A stretch of DNA of 64,000 bases from NCBI GenBank assembly GCA_965652425.1, contig CBFGVX010000004.1, positions 1 through 64,000 of the forward strand, written 5' to 3'. Below, piece after piece: positions 1-7,665 of this stretch (the first letter of the stretch is position 1; each line of letters begins with the position of its first letter). The notes beneath the pieces are model-generated. The model was not told the DNA's origin, did no database searches, and saw only the letters and a list, made by a program, of their open reading frames with translations. This DNA is from JANSXG01 sp965652425. GTDB lineage: Bacteria > Planctomycetota > Phycisphaerae > Phycisphaerales > UBA1924. The position numbers were made by a program, and so were the translations under genes.

Positions 1-1
1 C

Positions 2-1240
2 CTCATCGACCTCAACCACCGCTACGCCCTCGACGGCAACAACCCAAACTCCTACGGCGGCCTGCTCTGGTGCCTCGGCCAGTTCGACCGCCCGTTCGAG
101 CCCGAGCAGCCCGTCCTCGGCACCGTGCGAGGGCGCGATCCGGATTCGCACGCCGAGCGACTCGACCTGAAACGCTACTCGGGCTGGGTCACGCGCCCCG
201 GTCGCAGCGGCCGGCAACGCATCGCCGTGGTCGGTGGGGGGCTCGCGGGGCTCATGGCCGCCCGCGTGCTGACACACCAGGGCCACGCCGTCACCGTCTT
301 CGAGAAATCCCGCGGCCCCGGCGGACGCACCGCCACCCGCTACGCCGGCGACCAGCGCTTCGACCATGGCGCGCCGTGGTTCCGCGTCGGTGACCCGCGC
401 CTGACTCGGCAGGTCAAGAGTTGGGTCGAGCGGGGCGTACTCGCTCGGGTCGACGGCGAAGACAACCTCTATACAGGCGTGCCGCAGTCGAACTCGCTCG
501 CCTCGCACATCGCGGCGGAACTCGACGACTTCCGAACCTCGACGAGGGTGCAGGAAATCAGCCAAGACGCGGCGGGGGGGTTCAAGGTTGGCTGGACTTC
601 CGGCGAGACCACCGAATCCGACCGCTTCGATGCCGTCGTGCTCGCGATCCCGTCGGTGCAGGCGGCGGAACTGGCCGGGCCGCTCTCGTCGTCGCTCGCC
701 CTGGCGATCGGGCGGGCCGAGATGGCACCCCGCTGGACGGCCATGATCGAGACCGACCGCGCTTCCACCGAAACGCTATCCATCCCGACCCGCGACCCGG
801 ACCTCGAATCGATCATCCACAACTCCGCCAAGCCGGGTCGCCCGGACCGCGGCGGCGTCAGCGCCTGGGTCGTGCACGCGAGCGCGGACTTCTCAACGCG
901 TGAACTCGAACGCTCGCCCGACGAGATCGGCGCGATGCTCAGAGACAAGTTCGCCTCGGCGCTCACCAACGCGGGGATCGATGCGACGGTGCGCTCGGTG
1001 AGCGCGCACCGCTGGCGCTACGCCTTCGCGACCAAGCCCGCTTCGGACACCCTCGAAGCGCTCGCCGATCCCGACATGCCGCTGTTCGCCTGCGGCGACT
1101 GGGTCCACGAGGCCCGCCCCGAATACGGCGTGCAGGGCGCGCTGCTCAGCGGGATGGCCGCGGCGGGGCGGCTGCTCGGTCGGCCCGGACCCGAGCAGGA
1201 GACCATCCCCGAAGACCTCTTCCAGCAGGCCTCACCATGA
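2..1240 (+). CDS. Photolyase / FAD-dependent (renalase-like) oxidoreductase fusion, 5' end outside window
   Basis: The frame is open from the window edge, so 412 C-terminal residues are visible. The first ~60 residues carry the end of a DNA photolyase/cryptochrome FAD domain (RYALDGNNPNSYGG, then LWCLGQFDRPF and a GTVRG tail). Without a stop, a second flavin module begins: the dinucleotide-binding motif VVGGGLAGLMAARVL at about residues 73-88, EKSRGPGGRTATR at about 101-113, and the C-terminal flavin motif CGDWVHEARPEYGVQGALLSG. This second module resembles renalase/amine-oxidase-type FAD proteins; its substrate is unknown. A GTG at 125 could restart translation, but the unbroken frame favours one fused polypeptide. 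It overlaps the downstream DUF2256 gene by ATGA. Confidence is high for both domains and moderate for the physical fusion. Confidence 0.8.
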   Translation, partial: LIDLNHRYALDGNNPNSYGGLLWCLGQFDRPFEPEQPVLGTVRGRDPDSHAERLDLKRYSGWVTRPGRSGRQRIAVVGGGLAGLMAARVLTHQGHAVTVFEKSRGPGGRTATRYAGDQRFDHGAPWFRVGDPRLTRQVKSWVERGVLARVDGEDNLYTGVPQSNSLASHIAAELDDFRTSTRVQEISQDAAGGFKVGWTSGETTESDRFDAVVLAIPSVQAAELAGPLSSSLALAIGRAEMAPRWTAMIETDRASTETLSIPTRDPDLESIIHNSAKPGRPDRGGVSAWVVHASADFSTRELERSPDEIGAMLRDKFASALTNAGIDATVRSVSAHRWRYAFATKPASDTLEALADPDMPLFACGDWVHEARPEYGVQGALLSGMAAAGRLLGRPGPEQETIPEDLFQQASP

Positions 1241-1407
1241 GCGACCGCCGCAAGCCCAAACCCGGCAACCACAACCCCCGCGGCCTGCCGACCAAGCCCT
1301 GCACGGTCTGCGGCCGACTGATCTCGTGGCGCAAGAAATGGGAGCGCGACTGGGACCGTGTGAAGTACTGCTCGGAGGCGTGCCGGCGGAAGGGGAGTGT
1401 GGAATAG
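1237..1407 (+). CDS. DUF2256 family zinc-ribbon-like small protein
   Basis: A 56-residue protein starting at an ATG that overlaps the stop of the photolyase fusion (ATGA). It has the DUF2256 layout: basic N-terminus, LPTKPCTVCGRLISWRKKW, then an acidic/aromatic stretch and YCSEACRRK. The CxxC...CxxxC cysteines (CTVC and CSEAC) can form a small zinc ribbon. DUF2256 genes commonly sit beside photolyase/cryptochrome genes, which matches this position and suggests a light-repair accessory role; the biochemical function is not known. The 4-base overlap implies translational coupling. Confidence 0.85.
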   Translation: MSDRRKPKPGNHNPRGLPTKPCTVCGRLISWRKKWERDWDRVKYCSEACRRKGSVE

Positions 1408-1448
1408 CCCCCCGTGAACCGGGCGATTGGGGGTATACTCCCTAAACC

Positions 1449-1694
1449 GTGAAATCCAGAGCACCAATCTGGCGATTGCTCGACCTCACAGCCAAGGATG
1501 TCGCCGTCACGGCGTTGCTCGTCGCGGTGTCGGTCGTTCTGGGATGGCTGCTCAGCGCTGGCGCTCCCACCTCCAGCCCGCAGCGTTTCTGGACCACCTT
1601 TGCTGCGGGCGTTGTGGTATTCGGCACCGTTCGACTCGTGAATCGGTACCGGCTGGGTACCACACACCGAGGAGCCGGCCATGCTGCACGATGA
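1449..1694 (+). CDS. Small two-TM membrane protein, unknown
   Basis: An 81-residue ORF from a GTG. Two hydrophobic segments are visible, about residues 18-36 (VAVTALLVAVSVVLGWLL) and 48-62 (FAAGVVVFGTVRLV), followed by a basic C-terminus. A TATACT hexamer at 1434-1439 lies just upstream and could be a -10 element. No family is recognised. Codon use looks like that of the GC-rich neighbours, unlike the next gene. Coding status is plausible but not certain. Confidence 0.5.
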   Translation: MKSRAPIWRLLDLTAKDVAVTALLVAVSVVLGWLLSAGAPTSSPQRFWTTFAAGVVVFGTVRLVNRYRLGTTHRGAGHAAR

Positions 1695-1863
1695 CCCCTT
1701 TATCATCGATCGGTTCGGTGAGATAACGCCGCACCAGACATTCATCTTCGGTGTCTACTGGCGTGCTGGGCGTGTGTGCGGCTTCCAGGCCCGCCACGAC
1801 ACCAATCATTCTCGCAATCTTTCCACGACGTTCAACTACAGGATCAAATATGATCGTGCCTGA
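1681..1863 (+). CDS. Possible 60-residue ORF, doubtful
   Basis: An ATG ORF overlapping the preceding membrane-protein gene by 14 bases. It starts with a plausible acidic segment (MLHDDPFIIDRFGEI) but continues into the AT-rich leader of the next gene and overlaps that gene's start. It may be a short coupled gene, or a gene truncated where AT-rich DNA was inserted. No domain is recognised. Confidence 0.25.
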   Translation: MLHDDPFIIDRFGEITPHQTFIFGVYWRAGRVCGFQARHDTNHSRNLSTTFNYRIKYDRA

Positions 1864-2512
1864 CTATTTAGCAATAATTGGAATAATACTAGCAATACTG
1901 GTCCCGCTTTTGACAGCTATAGCTCTCTACAAAGGACACAACAAGCTTGCCACATCGACAGTTAGTGCATCGATCACTCAAGCGCAAGCGACCCTTGGTC
2001 GCGAGCGATTCACGCACAAGAGAAGCATGCTCGAAGAAACCTTTAAAAAAATTGGAGAAATAGCAAACGCACACGCCGCGAGGATAGCTATTATCAAAGC
2101 AGCTATAGAAGATTATGACATGATGGAGTCTGGAACAAGCAAGCTGAAATTGTCACTTGAAGATCAGGCAGTTCAAAAGTACGCGGATTTGATTCGGCCA
2201 GAAGTGATGGCCGACAACGAAGCACAGGTTTCATTGACATGCGTGGTATACGGATATGAAAAAACGGATGAGCTGTCCGATATCTTTGTCAATCAATCCC
2301 GATCTCTTGGAAAGACTACCGCCAAGTTATGGATGTCAGAACTCCGTGCTCTCATTGAAAACAGAAGCCGGACCGAGCTAGACAATGTCATTAATCGTGT
2401 CGACAACGAATATGTACAGCTCACCGAATCCGCAAATAGTTTGCGAACGATAATCAGCCAACAGTTATTCAGGATGTCTGAGTCGGACTCTGAAGAGCAA
2501 TCCGCCGCTTGA
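1850..2512 (+). CDS. AT-rich single-TM protein with helical cytoplasmic domain, unknown
   Basis: A 220-residue protein. I start it at the ATG at 1850 because the hydrophobic anchor (about residues 6-27, LAIIGIILAILVPLLTAIALY) begins there and an AGGA lies a few bases upstream; the longer frame adds only a basic leader. The rest is predominantly charged and helix-favouring. Base composition and codon choice (many A/T third positions, e.g. ATA and AAA) differ sharply from all neighbours, which suggests recent acquisition. No domain family is recognised. An anchored single-gene phage-defence or stress protein would fit the architecture, but nothing shown here proves it. Confidence 0.7.
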   Translation: MIVPDYLAIIGIILAILVPLLTAIALYKGHNKLATSTVSASITQAQATLGRERFTHKRSMLEETFKKIGEIANAHAARIAIIKAAIEDYDMMESGTSKLKLSLEDQAVQKYADLIRPEVMADNEAQVSLTCVVYGYEKTDELSDIFVNQSRSLGKTTAKLWMSELRALIENRSRTELDNVINRVDNEYVQLTESANSLRTIISQQLFRMSESDSEEQSAA

Positions 2513-2676
2513 ATCAGGACCGTGTGAACTGGACAGTTTCTAGGATTTTAGTTTTACATAACCAACCTTATCGGACCTTAAGCCGGGACTGAACCACACC
2601 CCCGAAACCCGTACAATGACCCACCGATCAAGGCCGGCCCGGGATCTCTCCCCTGCCAGCAAGGAATTTTACCACC

Positions 2677-4176
2677 ATGTTCGAGCGTCTTTCCGACGGC
2701 TTCAGCTCCGCCATCAAGAAAATGAGCGGGCGCGGCACCATCACCGAGTCCAATGTCCGCGATGCCATGGAGGATGTGCGGACCGCCCTCCTCGAGGCGG
2801 ATGTCCACTACGACATCGTCGAGGAGTTCACCGACAATGTCGTCGAGCAGGCCAAGGGCCAGAAGGTGCTCGACTCGCTCAAGCCCGGCCAACAGATGAT
2901 CGGCATCGTCAACGACGAGCTGATCCGGCTCATGAGCCAGGGCGATGACACCCAGCCCGGCCTGCCGCGGGTCGCCCCGGGGCCGACGATCATCATGATG
3001 TGCGGGCTTCAGGGCTCGGGCAAGACGACCACCTGCGGCAAGCTGGCGGGCTACCTGAAGAAGCGCGGGCGGTCGGTGATGCTCGCCGCGGCGGACCTGC
3101 AGCGCCCGGCGGCCATCGACCAGCTCTCGACGGTGGTCGACACGGTCAACACCGAGATCACGAGTGGCCCGCCGGTGAGGTTCTACGGCGAGCACGACAA
3201 GGCCGCCGAGTACGGCAAGGCCGTAGGCGTGGCGGTCAAAGTCTGCCAGAACGCGCTGACCGAGGCGCGCAAGCAGGGCATCGACACGCTGATTCTGGAT
3301 ACCGCCGGCCGCCTGCACATCAACGACGATCTGATGACCGAGCTGCGCGCCGTGAACAAGGCGCTGAACCCCCACCAGATCCTGCTGGTGACCGACGCGA
3401 TGACCGGCCAGGACGCGGTGAACTCGGCCAAAGCCTTCCACGAGCAGCTCTCGATCGACGGCGTGATCCTCACCAAGTTCGACTCGGACACGCGCGGCGG
3501 CGCTGCGCTGACCGTACGCAAGGTCACGGGCGCGCCGATCAAGTTCATCGGCACCGGCGAGCATGTCGACGCGATCGAGGAGTTCCACGCCGACCGGATC
3601 GCATCGCGGATTCTTGGCATGGGTGATGTGGTGTCGCTGGTCGAGAAGGCGCAGCAGGAAGTCAGCGAAGAGGAAGCCGAGGAGATGGCCGCGAAGATGG
3701 CCAAGGGCGAGCTGACGATGGACGACTTTCTGAAGCAGCTGCGCACGCTGCGCCGGATGGGCTCGATGAAGCAGCTGCTCGGCATGCTGCCGGGCGTGGG
3801 CTCGATGCTCAAGGATGTGCAGATCGACGACAAGCAGTTCGACCGCGTCGAGGGCATGGTGAACTCCATGACCCCCGCCGAGCGGAAGAATGTCAAGAAG
3901 CTCGATCAGTCCCGGCGCAAGCGGATCGCGGCGGGCTCGGGCACGAAGGCCGAGGATGTCTCGCGCCTCACCAAGCAGTTCGACATGATCTCGAAGATGA
4001 GCAAGCAGATGTCCGGCGTCGGCACCAAGGGCAAGATCAGCGCGATGCGCGAGCTCCAGAAGGGCGGCGGCTCGCTGCCCGGCATGGAGGGCATGCCCAT
4101 GATGCCCGGCGGGCGCGGCTCGACGAAAAGCAAGAGCCCGAAGCGCGGCTTCAAGCAGCGCAAGAAGCGTCGCTGA
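2677..4176 (+). CDS. ffh: Signal recognition particle protein Ffh (SRP54 GTPase)
   Basis: A 499-residue protein that binds signal sequences and 4.5S RNA and hands ribosome-nascent chains to FtsY. The N domain covers about residues 1-95. The G domain has the P-loop GLQGSGKTTT (about 110-119), DTAGRLHIND (about 208-217) and TKFDSDTRGG (about 266-275; most Ffh proteins have TKLDGD here). The Met-rich M domain follows, with the finger-loop GMLPGVG and the RNA-binding SRRKRIAAGSG (about 411-421). The C-terminal tail is Met/Gly- then Lys/Arg-rich. Length and domain order are normal. It converges on the permease gene downstream with an 11-base gap. Confidence 0.97.
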   Translation: MFERLSDGFSSAIKKMSGRGTITESNVRDAMEDVRTALLEADVHYDIVEEFTDNVVEQAKGQKVLDSLKPGQQMIGIVNDELIRLMSQGDDTQPGLPRVAPGPTIIMMCGLQGSGKTTTCGKLAGYLKKRGRSVMLAAADLQRPAAIDQLSTVVDTVNTEITSGPPVRFYGEHDKAAEYGKAVGVAVKVCQNALTEARKQGIDTLILDTAGRLHINDDLMTELRAVNKALNPHQILLVTDAMTGQDAVNSAKAFHEQLSIDGVILTKFDSDTRGGAALTVRKVTGAPIKFIGTGEHVDAIEEFHADRIASRILGMGDVVSLVEKAQQEVSEEEAEEMAAKMAKGELTMDDFLKQLRTLRRMGSMKQLLGMLPGVGSMLKDVQIDDKQFDRVEGMVNSMTPAERKNVKKLDQSRRKRIAAGSGTKAEDVSRLTKQFDMISKMSKQMSGVGTKGKISAMRELQKGGGSLPGMEGMPMMPGGRGSTKSKSPKRGFKQRKKRR

Positions 4177-4187
4177 ATCGTTACTGC

Positions 4188-5648
4188 TCAGTCCGAATCG
4201 CCGTCGTCCGGCCCGGCCCCCCCGCCGATCGGGAGCGGGTCGGCGGCGTTGCCCTCGGCCCAGTCGCGGAACTTGGGCCAGACGATCTCGCGGATGAGGA
4301 TCTTGATGCACGCCGCGACCGGGATCGCGACCAGCAGGCCGTAGAACCCGGCGAGGATGCCACCCGCGAGCGAGGCGAAGAGGACCGTCGGCGTGTCGAG
4401 GCCGGTGGACTTGCCCTGGATGAGCGGGGTGAGGACATAATCGTCGGCGGCCTGCCCGATCATGTACACGCCGATGGGCGCCAGAACGATCCACCACCAC
4501 TGCGCCCGGAAGGTGTCGGCGGTGGACGGATCGACCGCGAGGAGCATCAGCACGATCGAGATCGGGATGCCCACGAGCGCCAGGTACGGCACGATCGAAA
4601 GCACGCCCACGGCGACGCCGAGGATGATCGCGGCGGGCGTGCCGATGATCAGGTAGCCGACCGAGAAGATCACGCACTGGATGAGCATGATGGTCAGCCG
4701 GCCGCGCACGAACCCGGCGATGACCGCGTCCATCTGGCTGAGCAAGTCGACCGCGCGCCCCTGGCGACGCTCGGGGATGAGACTGAACCAGAACGCCCGG
4801 ACCCGCCCCCACCCGGTGCAGATGAAGAAGAAGAAGAACGCGGTCAGGAAGACCATGAACCCGAGCGAGAACAGCGAGACGATGGTCGCCGCGATCCAGA
4901 CCAGAAGGTCAAGCCCGCTGCTGGAGAGCCGCTGCGCGATCATCCCTCGGTTCTCAGTGACCCAGTCGCTGACCTGCTCGAACAAGCCGTAGATCAGCGT
5001 GGCCTCGGCGGGCGGGATGAGTTCTGAGTCGGACGCTTCGTCGTCTGGTTCGTCCTCGACCCGGTCAGTGTCATCAGGTTGGTCAGAGGGCGCATCATTG
5101 GCATCCCCCCCCTGCCGGTTCTCCGATTCGGGGAGGGGGTTCATGCCCTGCTCCCGGCGCTGCCGCACCCGTTCGGCGGATTCGCGGATTTCAACGAGTT
5201 GGGTCGCGAGCCCCTGCCAGAACTGGCCCGGCAGACGGTCGAGTTCTTCCTCGGTCGCGCCTTTGCTGACCACATCGTCGAGGACGATGATGTTCTCGGT
5301 CAGTCGCGAGATGGTGGAGATCCCCTGCCGGGCGGCGAACGCACCGCCGACAATCGCGGGGACGATCACGACGACCACCACCAGCACGATGATCCCCGCC
5401 GCGGCCCCCTGCCGACTGATCCACGAGACCCTGGTCACGCGCTGGACGAGCGGTTCGACCAGGTAGGCGATGAGCATCGCTAAGAGCAGCGGCACCGTCA
5501 CGACCGAGAGTTTGGCACCGAGCCAGAAGAACAGGAACACCGCGAAGAGCACGAGCAGGTCGCGCACCGGCTGGATCTGCCAGATGTGGCGGTTCGCGAG
5601 GTCGCGAAGCGAGTCGCGCCGGGAATCGGGCTTCGGGGATTCACTCAT
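4188..5648 (-). CDS. AI-2E family (UPF0118/PerM) membrane transporter
   Basis: 486 residues when started at the ATG of MSESPKPD; a longer frame would begin 24 bases upstream. Hydrophobic segments at about 28-75 and several in the C-terminal half follow the AI-2E/PerM pattern, including the conserved region VPYLALVGIPISI and the re-entrant-like GGILAGFYGLLVAIPVAA. Family members are multi-pass inner-membrane exporters with varied substrates (autoinducer-2, Na+/H+ antiport). The soluble loop between the N- and C-terminal membrane halves contains an unusual Asp/Glu/Pro-rich stretch of about 45 residues (roughly 165-210). The substrate is unknown. Confidence 0.88.
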   Translation of the reverse strand: MSESPKPDSRRDSLRDLANRHIWQIQPVRDLLVLFAVFLFFWLGAKLSVVTVPLLLAMLIAYLVEPLVQRVTRVSWISRQGAAAGIIVLVVVVVIVPAIVGGAFAARQGISTISRLTENIIVLDDVVSKGATEEELDRLPGQFWQGLATQLVEIRESAERVRQRREQGMNPLPESENRQGGDANDAPSDQPDDTDRVEDEPDDEASDSELIPPAEATLIYGLFEQVSDWVTENRGMIAQRLSSSGLDLLVWIAATIVSLFSLGFMVFLTAFFFFFICTGWGRVRAFWFSLIPERRQGRAVDLLSQMDAVIAGFVRGRLTIMLIQCVIFSVGYLIIGTPAAIILGVAVGVLSIVPYLALVGIPISIVLMLLAVDPSTADTFRAQWWWIVLAPIGVYMIGQAADDYVLTPLIQGKSTGLDTPTVLFASLAGGILAGFYGLLVAIPVAACIKILIREIVWPKFRDWAEGNAADPLPIGGGAGPDDGDSD

Positions 5649-5716
5649 GGGCGCAGAGAATAGCACGCCCACGCGGAGGTGGGTGTCCGGATCACGCCGC
5701 GGCGGGACGGGTCAGA

Positions 5717-6109
5717 TCAGCAGAGTTCGTGGGTGGAGCCGAAGACTTCGGGGAAGTCGTAAACATTCTGGAAGTCAGCGATGGAGTCCTGATCGGTCTT
5801 GCGGAGCAGCCCCGCCTCGATCATCGCGAAGACGATCTTGCCGAAGTCCTCAGTGCGCCGGATGTTCCACGAGTTGAGGACGGTCAGAGCGAGCAGGCCG
5901 TACTGCTGCTGGGCGTAGTCGCGCAGGCCGAGGCAGAGTTCCTGACCGGTGACATGGCGGGAGCCGTCGGTCGGGCCGTCCTCATCGATGGTGTAGAGCC
6001 GGTCGCAGGTGTGACGCAGACCTTCCTGAACGAAAATGAACGCCTGAGGCGGGTACGGCCCGGCGTGCTCACGCAGTCTGCTCCAGAGGATGTCGATTTC
6101 ACTGCTCAT
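5717..6109 (-). CDS. Minf_1886 family protein
   Basis: A 130-residue protein from the ATG of MSSEIDILWSRL; the frame extends upstream but with low-complexity content. It carries the family signature: an N-terminal YPPQAFIFVQEGL followed by HVTGQELCLGLRDYA and a C-terminal segment with WNIRRTEDFGKIVFAMIE. This family (planctomycete/verrucomicrobial conserved hypothetical) has no established function. It lies between the ccsA gene and the AI-2E permease gene on the same strand, with about 110 bases upstream, so it is probably transcribed separately or as a distal gene. Confidence 0.85.
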   Translation of the reverse strand: MSSEIDILWSRLREHAGPYPPQAFIFVQEGLRHTCDRLYTIDEDGPTDGSRHVTGQELCLGLRDYAQQQYGLLALTVLNSWNIRRTEDFGKIVFAMIEAGLLRKTDQDSIADFQNVYDFPEVFGSTHELC

Positions 6110-6219
6110 GCTTGGTTGTACCGTGAACGGCCACCATCGGCCTCGAAATGATATCGGCAGAACCGCACGGGACAACTTCAAATCGCATATTTATGGCTTT
6201 CAGGCCGGATTCGGAGGCC

Positions 6220-7665
6220 TCAAGCGTAGGAATGCAGGGAGGGCAGGAGCAGGTTGACCCCGAAGTAAGTCCAGAGCATCGCGAGCAGCCCGAGCAGGTG
6301 CAGCAGCGCGACCACCACCGGGCGACGGTGGGCCGCCAGTTTCGACGCGGGGATATGCACCATGGTCAGGTACACGAGCCATGTGATGAGCGCCCATGTC
6401 TCTTTCGGATCAAAGGCCCACCAGCGCCCCCACGCCCGGTCTGCCCAGACCGCGCCGAGCAGGATGCCGAGGCCCAGCACCCAGAACACCCAAAAGCCGA
6501 TGCCGACCTGAAGGCGATGGAGCGAAGAAACCTGCTCGAGCGATGCGCCCCGAGATCGCCTGTACAGCACCGCCCCACTCACTCCGGCCCCGAGCAGGAT
6601 CAGCGCGTACCCGGCGAGGATCGTGAGCACATGATATTTGAGGATCGCCGTGGACGAGAGGATGCCCGCTTCGAGTTCGAGCACACGGCCGGGTACATCG
6701 AGCCATTCCGCTGCCGCGAGCATTGCGGCACTCATCAACGCGCCGATTGAAACGAGCGTGGCATTCGGGTGTCGCGCGGTGTACACCAGCACGCCCATCG
6801 TCACCAGGGCAGCAACCGCCAGCATGGACTCGTAATGATTCTGGATCGGGACGCGATCCAGCACGAGCGCACGGACGGTCATCGCGCTGAGGTGGACGAG
6901 CAGCCCCAGCAGCATGATTGCGCGAGCCCAACCTGTGCCGGATATCACCATCGAGAGCATCGCAGCCAGGGCGTAGAGCACGATCGCGACCGTGAGGGGG
7001 TGGGCTCGTGCGAGGGTCAGCTCGGCTTTGAGTTTCAGCGGCTTGATCCCCAAGGCCGCCTGCGATTCGGTGAGCCGACGAGCGATGGTCGCGATGGACT
7101 CGTTGATGATCGGTGCATCACCCGCCATCCACGCGGCACGGAGCCGATCGAATGCTGCGGCAAGCTCGGAATCGCTGACCTTATCGCAAGTGAGCCATTC
7201 CTCCTTGGCGCTCGCCGGAGGCACGACGCGAAACTCCTCGGCGGCAAAGACCAGCAGCATCAGCCGTGCTTCGAGAACCGCATCCTCGCCGGTGCGCTCG
7301 GCATCGGCTTCATTCGACGCAACCCCGAACGCCAAATCACTCAGAGCATCGCCCGCCAGACGCGGGGACGATCGTCCGCGCGAAGCGACTTCGCACCATT
7401 CGAGCGCCCGCTCCGGAACCAGCACACACTCGAGCAGCAGCGCGATCGGATCGATTTCGCGTTGTTGGATCCGCATCGGGCTTGTGCCGTGGAGATCGGT
7501 CGTGAAATCGGAAGCAAACCCGGCGAGGGGAACCACCCTCCCCCCCTGCTGGATGCCGATGTGCCGCAGCGGGGATGTGTCCACACGATCGAGAAAGTCC
7601 GGCACCCCCCCACCGGCGTTGAGAGTCGAGCACAGGATGAAGATGAGGAATGCGAACCGCTTCAA
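6220..7665 (-). CDS. ccsA: Cytochrome c biogenesis protein CcsA
   Basis: 481 residues from a TTG start that overlaps the resB stop (TTGA) and has AAAGGAG 8 bases upstream; an ATG 54 bases further upstream would lie inside resB. The N-terminal ~200 residues begin with a signal-like segment and are mainly periplasmic. Multi-pass membrane segments follow. The tryptophan-rich haem-handling motif WGRWWAFDPKETWALITW lies at about residues 408-426, and histidines such as KYH and MVHIP are candidate haem ligands. CcsA works with ResB in System II to carry haem out and ligate it to CxxCH apocytochromes. Partner and client genes in this window are resB and the MauG-like protein at 44.3 kb. Confidence 0.92.
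   Translation of the reverse strand: MKRFAFLIFILCSTLNAGGGVPDFLDRVDTSPLRHIGIQQGGRVVPLAGFASDFTTDLHGTSPMRIQQREIDPIALLLECVLVPERALEWCEVASRGRSSPRLAGDALSDLAFGVASNEADAERTGEDAVLEARLMLLVFAAEEFRVVPPASAKEEWLTCDKVSDSELAAAFDRLRAAWMAGDAPIINESIATIARRLTESQAALGIKPLKLKAELTLARAHPLTVAIVLYALAAMLSMVISGTGWARAIMLLGLLVHLSAMTVRALVLDRVPIQNHYESMLAVAALVTMGVLVYTARHPNATLVSIGALMSAAMLAAAEWLDVPGRVLELEAGILSSTAILKYHVLTILAGYALILLGAGVSGAVLYRRSRGASLEQVSSLHRLQVGIGFWVFWVLGLGILLGAVWADRAWGRWWAFDPKETWALITWLVYLTMVHIPASKLAAHRRPVVVALLHLLGLLAMLWTYFGVNLLLPSLHSYA

Noticed and set aside
2578..4812. 744-residue minus-strand frame opposite ffh
   Set aside because: Low-complexity Arg/His/Leu-rich shadow of the GC-rich ffh and permease genes; the plus-strand ffh is fully conserved.
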